A DNA stretch of 64,000 nucleotides, taken from NCBI RefSeq assembly GCF_000611675.1, contig NZ_JATV01000003.1, positions 124,001-188,000 on the forward strand. The letters are read 5' to 3'. This DNA comes from Flavobacterium succinicans LMG 10402. GTDB lineage: Bacteria; Bacteroidota; Bacteroidia; Flavobacteriales; Flavobacteriaceae. The translations under genes and the position numbers were made by a program. Positions 43,016-50,848 of this stretch are shown here, one piece after another. Position 1 is the first letter of the stretch. Each line of letters begins with the position of its first letter. The notes beneath the pieces were generated by a model. The model was not told the origin of the DNA and ran no database searches. It was given only the letters and a program-made list of their open reading frames with translations.

Positions 43016-44053
43016 TTAATTTACTTTTGTTTTTAGTTTTAATTCTTCTTCTTTTGCTTTTCGCTGTGCTTCTCGTTCTTCTAATATTTTCTTTCTTTTC
43101 TCTTCTAATTCTTTCTTACGATTGGCAATCTCTTGCTTTTTAGCCTCTGCTGCTGCTGTTCTTTCAGCGGTTATTTTTTCTCGTTCTACTTCTGTAGCTG
43201 TTTTCGTTGCAGGCGCTGCTTCTTTTGATGTTGAAGTTGCTTGAGTTGCTGTTGTTGAATTAGTAGTTTCTTTTTCTACTGTTGCAGAAATTGTGCCATT
43301 TCTTTTCGCTTCTCTTTCTTCTTTTATTTTTCGTCTATTTTCTTCAAATTCTTTTCTTTTTTGTTCTTGAAGTTGTATTCGATCTTGAAGTAGTTTTTCT
43401 TTTGCGGCTTTTTTAGCATCTAATTCTAATTGACGCTCGTTTAGTTCTGGGTTTTCATCCAAAGCTTCTTGGATTTTCTCTTTAACTAATTGGGCTTCGA
43501 GTTGCTTTTTGCTTAATTGTTCTCTTTTTTCAGAATTGTTTAGTTTTCTTAAAACTTGATCACTGATGTCATATCGCTTTGCGGCAAATAACATAGTAAA
43601 ATCGGACGTTTTATCGAAAATAAAATCAAATTTTTGTTTTTCGGCAATATCTTGTACTACTGTAAAAACTTGATCTTGTACCGGTTTTGACAAAGAACTT
43701 TTTTGTACCATATAATCTCCATTAGGTCCAAATCGTTTTTGTTGAAAAGAAACTAATTCTGCTTCTAAAAAATTGATTTCTGTTTCTCTTTCGTCTATCA
43801 GTGCTCTAGTGAGTAACGCTTTTTCAATTGAAAGTGTTTCTTTTAGTTTCTTGATATCACTTTTTTTAACTTCAATTTCTTGTTTCCAATTTTGAGCTTT
43901 TATCTCTAATTGATTGGTTGCTTCGATGTATCCGTTTACATTTTGTAAAATGAATTCCATGTCGATGTAACCTATTTTTGGGCCACGAGATTGAGCAATG
44001 TTGTTTTCAACTATAAAAAGGGATAAAAATATAAATAAAATATGTTTTCTCAT
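43016..44053 (-). CDS. OmpH/Skp-like protein with long charged C-terminal extension
   Basis: A 345-residue protein. The first half (signal peptide 1-20, then GPKIGYIDMEFILQNVNGY and FVFDKTSDFTMLFAAKRYDI-type segments) is OmpH/Skp-like. The second half (about 200-345) is a Lys-, Glu-, Arg- and Thr-rich coiled-coil or disordered tail with repeats such as KEELEEKRKKI. The tail roughly doubles the normal Skp length. It sits between bamA (36 nt) and a standard ompH (20 nt) on the minus strand. Residue composition makes it prone to spurious matches, but the N-terminal half and location support the family. Confidence 0.86.
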   Translation of the reverse strand: MRKHILFIFLSLFIVENNIAQSRGPKIGYIDMEFILQNVNGYIEATNQLEIKAQNWKQEIEVKKSDIKKLKETLSIEKALLTRALIDERETEINFLEAELVSFQQKRFGPNGDYMVQKSSLSKPVQDQVFTVVQDIAEKQKFDFIFDKTSDFTMLFAAKRYDISDQVLRKLNNSEKREQLSKKQLEAQLVKEKIQEALDENPELNERQLELDAKKAAKEKLLQDRIQLQEQKRKEFEENRRKIKEEREAKRNGTISATVEKETTNSTTATQATSTSKEAAPATKTATEVEREKITAERTAAAEAKKQEIANRKKELEEKRKKILEEREAQRKAKEEELKLKTKVN

Positions 44054-44088
44054 AACTTTTAGACTTGATTATAGTTGAATCAAAAAAA

Positions 44089-46788
44089 TTAGAATTGCTG
44101 TCCTATGATAAAGTGTGTTTCCCATCCGTTGGCTTTGGTTTGTCCTGGTAAGGCATCAAAACCATGTCCAAAGTCGATTCCAAGTAAACCAAAGGCAGGC
44201 ATAAATACACGCAAACCAAATCCAGCGGAACGACTTAAGTCAAAAGGATTGTAGTTTTTAAAGTTGGTATACGATGACCCTGCTTCTAAAAATGCTAGTG
44301 CATAAATGGAAGCCGATGCTTTTAAGGTTATTGGATAACGTAACTCCATAGAGAATTTGTTATAAACTGTAGCTCCGTCTTGAGAACCGTTAACTAATGG
44401 CGTTAAAGAGTTATTCGGATATCCTCTAAGTTGTATGGTTTCTCTACCGTCCATTGCAAAGTTAGGCATACCGTCACCTCCTAAAAAGAAACGTTCGAAT
44501 GGAATTAAACCTCGGTCTTGGTTGTAGGCTCCTAAGAAACCAAATTCTCCCAATGTTCTTAAAACGAGTTTTCCATATACTTTAGTATACCAATCGGCTT
44601 TAAATTTAATTTTATAATATTCTAACCAGTTGAATTTTTGTTGGTCAACTTTGGCAGGATCAGCTGCGGCATCTTTATAGTCTGTTACACTATTAGGTCT
44701 TGTATTTTGTGTTGGAATTGCTTCAACATAGTCGCCTTTGTTTACAATAATACCATTATCTCCAACATAAGAATCTCCAAGGCTACCATCATATTTGTAT
44801 TTGTTTTCCTTTAAATTCTCTAGGTTTTTGTAATCCACTTTATTGAATAAAGAATAAGGAGGTGAGAATTTAGCAGAAAAAGTAAACTCAGATCCATAGG
44901 TTGGGAATATTGGATTAATCCCTTTGTTAGAGTGAGTGATTCCGATGGTGTACGCTAAGTTGTTTGAGAATCCATTTCCAAAACTAAATAGTCCTGTAAA
45001 ATAATTGTTCAAGTCATAGCTTTGAAAACTTATAGCATGTGATAAATAAGTAAAATCATCTGGTTCGCTCAAACGTTTGGATATTCCTAATGAAAGAGAA
45101 AGGATGTTAAAGCTTTTGCTTCTATCTGCTCTACCTGTAGTAAAATTATTTAAGAATTGTTTACTGTAGGATAATGAGCTACTAAAAGAAACTGGTTTTT
45201 TACCACCAAACCATGGTTCTGAGAAGGATACACTATACGTTTGAAAAAAGGTACTTGCTTGAAGACGTAAGGAAACTTTTTGACCATCACCCATTGGTAA
45301 AGGTTTGTAGGATTCCTTGTTAAACATGTTTCTAGCCGAGAAGTTGTTGAAAGATAATCCCAAAGTACCGATGAAACCTCCACCGCCATAACCACCTTGT
45401 AGTTCGATTTGGCTTGCTCCTTTTTCAACTAAATTGTATTCAATGTCTACAGTTCCAGCTGCAGCATCAACATTTCTAAATTTTGGATCAATAGCTTCTG
45501 GATCAAAAAATCCTAACTGACCAATTTCACGGATGGTACGAACCAATTCGTCTTTACTGTATTTTTCTCCTGGTTTGGTTCTAAGTTCACGATAAATAAC
45601 TCTGTCGTTCGTTTTGTCATTTCCAACTACGGTTATTTTATTAAAATAAGCAATTGGACCTTCGGTTACTCTTATCTCGAAATCAATTGTGTCATTGGCG
45701 GTTTTTACTTCAACGGCATTAATGTTTGAGAATAAATAACCATTGTTTTGGTACAAATTGGTGATGTCTTCTCCGTCAGGTTTTGTTTTGTCAGCAATAC
45801 GCTTTTCAAGTAATACACCATTGTAGGTGTCTCCTTTTTGAATACCTAAAACTTGTAAAAGACCGTTGTCTGGATACACTGTGTTTCCAAGAAATTTGAT
45901 GTTTCCAAAATAATATTTATTACCTTCTTCTATATTGATTTTTATAGCAAGTGCGTTTTTTTCTTTGTCATACGACACAGAATCCGAAACGATTCTGGCA
46001 TCACGATACCCTTTTTCTTTATAGGAAGCAATTACTTTGTCTAAGTCTTCTTTATATTTTGATTTTATGAATTTCGATTTTTTAAATACGCGAGTTATTT
46101 TCTTTTGTTTGGTGTCCTTCATCGCTGCCTTTAAGGTTTTGTCGGACACTTTTTCATTTCCAATAAAATCGATCGATGCTATTTTGACTTTGTCACCTGT
46201 GTCTACATTGATGAGCATGTTGACTTGATTGCTAGTTACAGAATCAGCAGGTGTGTTGTTTATTACAACCTTTGTATTGTAATAGCCTTCTTTTTTATAT
46301 TTGTTTTCGATGTAATTTTTCGTTGTAGTGATAAGGTTTTCATTAACAATTTTCCCTTTTTGCAGGCTATTGTCTTTGATTAATCCTTCGATTTTATTTT
46401 TCTTAACACCGTTGAATTTTACCTCTTTTAGTTTGGGTAATTCTTGAATATTCAACTCTAAATATACGCTATCGTTAACAATTTTGTTTACATAAAAATT
46501 GATTTCATCAAATAATCCTAGTTTACCTAGTTTTTTGATAGCGCTACTAATTTCTTCACCAGGGACAGTAATTTCTTGACCTTTTTCAAGCCCTGAAAAG
46601 GTAATTACTGTTTGTTCGTTAAAACTTATTTTTCCGGTTACATCTACTTTAGCTAGAGTGTATTTTTTGCCTTGATCAAACGGAATACGCTCTTGCGCTA
46701 TTATTTGTGAAAAACTTCCAAAAAGGAGTAAGGTAAGGGCTGTTTTTATACTTTTATGTAACACTAAACTTTTATTTAATTTGTTCAC
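44089..46788 (-). CDS. bamA: Outer membrane protein assembly factor BamA
   Basis: BamA inserts beta-barrel proteins into the outer membrane. The product (about 899 residues) has a signal segment, POTRA domains (about 45-435, for example VKFNGVKKNKIEGLIKDNSL) and a C-terminal barrel with a terminal Phe (HFIIGQQF). The start is not certain: there is no good ATG. GTG at 46788 overlaps uppS by 17 nt; GTG at 46764 gives a textbook signal peptide (LHKSIKTALTLLLFGSFSQ) 8 nt after the uppS stop. Longer frames from 46896 run inside uppS and are unlikely. It is followed by two ompH genes. Confidence 0.93.
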   Translation of the reverse strand: MNKLNKSLVLHKSIKTALTLLLFGSFSQIIAQERIPFDQGKKYTLAKVDVTGKISFNEQTVITFSGLEKGQEITVPGEEISSAIKKLGKLGLFDEINFYVNKIVNDSVYLELNIQELPKLKEVKFNGVKKNKIEGLIKDNSLQKGKIVNENLITTTKNYIENKYKKEGYYNTKVVINNTPADSVTSNQVNMLINVDTGDKVKIASIDFIGNEKVSDKTLKAAMKDTKQKKITRVFKKSKFIKSKYKEDLDKVIASYKEKGYRDARIVSDSVSYDKEKNALAIKINIEEGNKYYFGNIKFLGNTVYPDNGLLQVLGIQKGDTYNGVLLEKRIADKTKPDGEDITNLYQNNGYLFSNINAVEVKTANDTIDFEIRVTEGPIAYFNKITVVGNDKTNDRVIYRELRTKPGEKYSKDELVRTIREIGQLGFFDPEAIDPKFRNVDAAAGTVDIEYNLVEKGASQIELQGGYGGGGFIGTLGLSFNNFSARNMFNKESYKPLPMGDGQKVSLRLQASTFFQTYSVSFSEPWFGGKKPVSFSSSLSYSKQFLNNFTTGRADRSKSFNILSLSLGISKRLSEPDDFTYLSHAISFQSYDLNNYFTGLFSFGNGFSNNLAYTIGITHSNKGINPIFPTYGSEFTFSAKFSPPYSLFNKVDYKNLENLKENKYKYDGSLGDSYVGDNGIIVNKGDYVEAIPTQNTRPNSVTDYKDAAADPAKVDQQKFNWLEYYKIKFKADWYTKVYGKLVLRTLGEFGFLGAYNQDRGLIPFERFFLGGDGMPNFAMDGRETIQLRGYPNNSLTPLVNGSQDGATVYNKFSMELRYPITLKASASIYALAFLEAGSSYTNFKNYNPFDLSRSAGFGLRVFMPAFGLLGIDFGHGFDALPGQTKANGWETHFIIGQQF

Positions 46789-47512
46789 TTGTTTTTCCAA
46801 ATCTACGTTCTCTGTTTTGATAACTGAGGATGGCCTCATATAAATCATCTTCTTTAAAATCAGGCCACAAAACTGCTGTAAAATATAGCTCAGCATAGGC
46901 GATTTGCCAAAGCAAAAAATTGCTTATTCTGTGCTCTCCACTTGTTCGAATTACTAAATCGACATCAGGTAAGTTGTGCGTGTAAAGATGCTGATTTATA
47001 ATTGAATCGTCAATACTGTCAATTGAAATTATATTATTTTTAACTTTTTCGCTTATTATTCTTACTGCATTTGTTAATTCTTCTCTAGATCCGTAGCTAA
47101 GTGCTAGGGTTAGTGTCATTAATGTATTGTCTTTGGTGAGCTCAATTACTTCCAAAAGTTGTTTTTGAGCATTTTTTGGTAACAACTCTAAATTGCCAAT
47201 AGCATTCAATCTGATGTTGTTTTTTTGTAAGGTGTCTACTTCTTTTTTGAGCGCATTGATGAGCACTTTCATTAAAGTATCTACTTCTAATTTAGGTCGT
47301 TTCCAATTTTCGGTTGAAAAAGCATATAAAGTTAAGTAGTCTATGCCTAATTCAGTACAAGATTGAATGATTTTTTTGACTGATTTTGTTCCGTTTTCGT
47401 GACCAATGGCTCTCAAGAAGCCTTGCTTTTTTGCCCATCGTCCGTTGCCATCCATAATAATAGCTAGGTGTTGGGGAAGTCTTGTAAGGTCGATTTTTTG
47501 TAGTAAATCCAT
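46772..47512 (-). CDS. uppS: Isoprenyl transferase (undecaprenyl diphosphate synthase)
   Basis: UppS makes the C55 lipid carrier for peptidoglycan and polysaccharides. The 246-residue protein starts at ATG 47512 ([20 protein letters not shown]) and contains the motifs [14 protein letters not shown] (catalytic Asp), [14 protein letters not shown] and [24 protein letters not shown], with the final ALLWPDF-type segment. A start further upstream at 47545 would overlap the DUF6089 gene. It begins 1 nt after the upstream stop. It is co-transcribed with bamA downstream. Confidence 0.96.
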   Translation of the reverse strand: [246 protein letters not shown]

Positions 47513-47513
47513 A

Positions 47514-48200
47514 TTAGTAGGCGCAATAACAAGGTTTCTCGCCAAAAGTATAAGTTAATGTAATGCCAGAAAACACATACCAGTCCGTGTTGTTGATGTT
47601 TCCAAATCGTAAATTTTGTAAATTTTCAGCACTCGGATTGTTTCCGTCTATATTGTCTGTAAAGGTGTATCTTGCTCCTACTTCTAGTCCAATAACAAAG
47701 CGACGACTAAAATTAGACTTAATGCCTATTGCCATCGGGATGGCTATTGAATTACTTGTTTTGTCTTTGTAGGTGTCGCCAATGCTGTCAATATACAACT
47801 CATCATGAAAAAAGAAATTTAAACCCGAAAAGACATAAGGTGTTACTTTTACTTTTGATTCATGTAAATTGAAATCAAAAAAGTTGAATTCAAGACCGCC
47901 AGAAAGTTCTTTGATGTTGTTTTTAAAGGAGTAGCCACGTTGTAATCTACTGTTTTCTTTGGAGTCAGCATCATTAGAGTAGAGTTGGGACTGTGTGTAA
48001 GAAAAGCGGTAGGCGTGTCTAGGACTCTTATTCCATTTGTACAAAATACCATACGCCATTTTGTTGGGTGCAATGTAAGTGGTAGGCCCAATGTCGCCTA
48101 CATAATTACTTCCTCCTGCAAAAATTCCTATCTCGTGGATTTGAGAGTATGAAATGCTGCTGGAAAAGAGGATTAAAAGTAAGTAAACGAATTTGTTCAT
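47514..48200 (-). CDS. DUF6089 family outer-membrane beta-barrel protein
   Basis: A 228-residue protein with a signal peptide (MNKFVYLLLILFSSSISYSQ), so I use ATG 48200. The body is a small beta-barrel of eight or so strands (EIGIFAGGSNYVGDIGPTTY, and ending YVFSGITLTYTFGEKPCYCAY). This is the DUF6089 family of Bacteroidota, function unknown, typically upstream of uppS and bamA. The C-terminal Cys-x-Cys (CYC) is conserved-looking. The stop codon lies 1 nt before uppS, so it heads the uppS-bamA-ompH operon. Confidence 0.88.
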   Translation of the reverse strand: MNKFVYLLLILFSSSISYSQIHEIGIFAGGSNYVGDIGPTTYIAPNKMAYGILYKWNKSPRHAYRFSYTQSQLYSNDADSKENSRLQRGYSFKNNIKELSGGLEFNFFDFNLHESKVKVTPYVFSGLNFFFHDELYIDSIGDTYKDKTSNSIAIPMAIGIKSNFSRRFVIGLEVGARYTFTDNIDGNNPSAENLQNLRFGNINNTDWYVFSGITLTYTFGEKPCYCAY

Positions 48201-48366
48201 AGGTAATAAATCGCATGCAAATATAATAATATTCAATACCAATTAGTATTCTTGCTCATAAATGTGTGTTTTTTTTGAAAAGATATTCTTTTTCAAAAAA
48301 AAAGCGTTGATAAAGTTCTTAAAACGAAAAAAAAGTTAGGTATAGTATACTTTTACTAAAAAGAAT

Positions 48367-49251
48367 TTAATTTCTTCGGTCTTCACCCCAAAGTAATTTA
48401 TTTCGAAGTGTTTTCAAGAATGTTTCCTCTTGTATTTCAACCATGTTGATTTTAAAAGGTGTTTTTTTAATGGTCAATACCGATTCGTTTTGAATTGAGG
48501 TAATTCGTGAATCGAGTGAGACTAAGTATTGATCCTCACGTCCCGTTACCCGAAGTACAATTTCGGTATCGTCTGAAATTACCAAGGGTCTAGCGTTCAA
48601 ATTGTGTGGTGCAATTGGGGTGATCACTAAGCTCTTTACATCTGGAGTTAATATGGGGCCGCCACAACTCAATGAATATCCCGTGGTGCCTGTTGGTGTG
48701 GCAATGATTAAGCCGTCTGCCCAATAGGAGTTTAAAAATTCGCCATTTAAGTAGGTTTCTATCGTAATCATTGAAGTGGAATCTTTTCGGCTAACTGAAA
48801 CTTCATTTAACGCAAAATCTAAGGCAAGTATGGTTTCGTTTTCTGGTGAGCAGGTTAAGCTAAGAAGGGTTCTCTGTGATAAAGTGTATTTTTTATCTAA
48901 AACCAATTGCATAAAAGCAGCAATATTTTCTTTTTGAACATTAGCTAAAAAGCCCAGTCTGCCTGCGTTGATGCCTAACAGCGGTACTCCAGAATTGCTA
49001 ACTAAAGTAACGGCTCTAAGCATTGTACCATCACCACCAATACTGATTAGCATGTCAAAACTACTGTCGAGTTCGGTGTGTGAGCTAAAGGTTTTGTATT
49101 CTTTACTGACAATTTTTTTTTCGTAGAGCATGTTGAGAAACGTAGCTTCGATCACCATTTCTACATTGTTTTTATTAAAAAAAACAAAAATGTCTTTGAT
49201 GATGGGTTCTGTGCTAACCAAATAATATTGTCCGTATAAAGCTACTTTCAT
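48367..49251 (-). CDS. nadK: NAD kinase
   Basis: NadK phosphorylates NAD to NADP. The 294-residue protein has the GGDGTMLRAV motif, the conserved NAGRLGFLANV segment, and the ADGLIIATPTGTTGYSLSCGGP substrate loop. Start and length are standard. It follows a CBS-ACT protein gene by 29 nt on the minus strand, so the two are likely in one unit. Confidence 0.96.
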   Translation of the reverse strand: MKVALYGQYYLVSTEPIIKDIFVFFNKNNVEMVIEATFLNMLYEKKIVSKEYKTFSSHTELDSSFDMLISIGGDGTMLRAVTLVSNSGVPLLGINAGRLGFLANVQKENIAAFMQLVLDKKYTLSQRTLLSLTCSPENETILALDFALNEVSVSRKDSTSMITIETYLNGEFLNSYWADGLIIATPTGTTGYSLSCGGPILTPDVKSLVITPIAPHNLNARPLVISDDTEIVLRVTGREDQYLVSLDSRITSIQNESVLTIKKTPFKINMVEIQEETFLKTLRNKLLWGEDRRN

Positions 49252-49280
49252 GAGTTTTGAGTGTTCGATGGAGAGATAAA

Positions 49281-49940
49281 CTAGATGTTAAGGTATTTAT
49301 CCAAATAATCGGATCGTTCTTTCAGATTGTTGATATAATTGTCTTCTTGATGTTCCGAAATGATTTCGTAGTTGTAGCGACGAAAGGTTTGAATGATATC
49401 GTTCATCGCGCCTAAACTTATTTTAATGGTAATTTGAACAGATTCTGTATTAGCTTCCGAAACAAAAAGGCCTAGAAGTTTACCGTTATTGCTTTCTACA
49501 ATCTGAGTAATTTGACTCATAGAGTATTCTAGTATTCCTTTCTGAACCACGAGAATGCCTCCTTGCTCTTTTAAAAAAGGGGTTTCATGAAAAAACTTGA
49601 TGATATCTTCTATTTCGTAATAACCTACGTAGGTGTTGTTTTCGTCTAGGACGGGGACAAGATTGGTGTGGTTTTTGGCAAAAACTTCCAAAACATCTAA
49701 CCAAATCATCTGTGTTCTTGCGAAAAAAGGTTCTAGTGCAAAGCGATAATCGGCTACTTTTTTGTCTCCATCAAAAGTTTCAAGATCATCTTTAATGAGG
49801 CATCCAATATAAATGCCGTCCTCAACTACAGGGAAATGTGAAAATGGAATTTCAAATAAATCCTCTTGAGTAGCTACAATGGTTTCTTGGCTATCAATGG
49901 CTTTGTAGTCGTTGGTGATATAGTTTGAAATCTCTGTCAT
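49281..49940 (-). CDS. CBS-ACT domain protein (AcuB-like)
   Basis: A 219-residue cytoplasmic protein with two CBS domains (about 1-130) and a C-terminal ACT-like domain (about 138-205, ILEYSMSQITQIVESNNGKL). The CBS part is recognised from DDLETFDGDKK, VPVLDENNTYVGYYEIEDI. Such AcuB-like proteins sense nucleotides or amino acids, and the partner is not known. In Bacteroidota the gene is commonly found directly upstream of nadK and divergent from pdxJ, as here, which may point to a role in NAD(P) or cofactor balance. The function is inference. Confidence 0.85.
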   Translation of the reverse strand: MTEISNYITNDYKAIDSQETIVATQEDLFEIPFSHFPVVEDGIYIGCLIKDDLETFDGDKKVADYRFALEPFFARTQMIWLDVLEVFAKNHTNLVPVLDENNTYVGYYEIEDIIKFFHETPFLKEQGGILVVQKGILEYSMSQITQIVESNNGKLLGLFVSEANTESVQITIKISLGAMNDIIQTFRRYNYEIISEHQEDNYINNLKERSDYLDKYLNI

Positions 49941-50006
49941 TATTCTTTCCGAAATATTTTATGCAAAATAATCAAAAAAAGGCAAAAAGTCCTAGGTTTT
50001 ACTTTG

Positions 50007-50014
50007 TATTTTTG
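50007..50014 (+). promoter_or_regulatory. Putative -7 element of pdxJ
   Basis: TATTTTTG matches TAnnTTTG 40 nt before the pdxJ ATG at 50055. No matching -33 TTG is visible upstream. Confidence 0.4.
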
Positions 50015-50054
50015 TGGCATTAATGCAATGTTTGAAAATAGTATTCGATTCAAT

Positions 50055-50768
50055 ATGACAAAATTAAGTGTAAACATCAATAAAATAGCTACTTTACGTA
50101 ATGCAAGAGGCGGAAATGTTCCCAATTTACTACAGGTAGCCAGTGATATTCAAAAATTTGGAGGACAAGGGATTACCATTCATCCTCGCCCAGATGAGCG
50201 TCATATTCGCTATCAAGATGCTCGTGATTTAAAACCAATCGTATATACAGAATATAATATCGAAGGGAATCCGCAACATAATTTTATTGATTTGGTATTA
50301 GAATGTAAACCAACTCAAGTGACTTTGGTTCCAGATGCTATTGGTGCTATTACCTCTTCCGCAGGTTGGGATACCGTTGCTAACCAATCTTATTTGACCG
50401 AGGTGATTCAAGAATTTCAGCGTCACGGCATTCGAACTTCTATTTTTGTCGATCCAATTTCGGCCATGATTGAAGGCGCAAAAAAAACAGGAACCGATAG
50501 AATAGAATTATATACCGAAGCCTTTGCGCACGAATACAGTTTAGGAGACGAAAAAGGTATCGAGCCTTATGTAAAAGCAGCCGAATTGGCCAACGAATTA
50601 GGTCTTGGAATAAACGCAGGTCATGATTTAAGTTTGGATAATATTCAATTTTTCAAACAAAATATTCCTGGTTTGCTAGAAGTTTCTATTGGTCATGCTT
50701 TAATTGCCGAAGCACTTTATCTTGGGCTAGACAATGTGGTGAATATGTATTTGCAAAAGTTAAAGTAA
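50055..50768 (+). CDS. pdxJ: Pyridoxine 5'-phosphate synthase
   Basis: PdxJ condenses 1-deoxyxylulose-5-phosphate with an aminoketone to form pyridoxine phosphate. The 237-residue TIM-barrel protein starts MTKLSVNINKIATLRNARGG and contains GITIHPRPDERHI, CKPTQVTLVPD and AGHDLSLDN. The ATG at 50055 is preferred; earlier ATGs at 50004 and 50028 give extra residues not seen in the family. It is transcribed divergently from the CBS-ACT gene. Confidence 0.95.
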   Translation: MTKLSVNINKIATLRNARGGNVPNLLQVASDIQKFGGQGITIHPRPDERHIRYQDARDLKPIVYTEYNIEGNPQHNFIDLVLECKPTQVTLVPDAIGAITSSAGWDTVANQSYLTEVIQEFQRHGIRTSIFVDPISAMIEGAKKTGTDRIELYTEAFAHEYSLGDEKGIEPYVKAAELANELGLGINAGHDLSLDNIQFFKQNIPGLLEVSIGHALIAEALYLGLDNVVNMYLQKLK

Positions 50769-50848
50769 TTAGAAAATTAAATAATTATGATTAGAGAGAA
50801 TTGGGGTGTAATTGCTTAATTTCGCATTTTTCTTATTAAAATTAAGTA

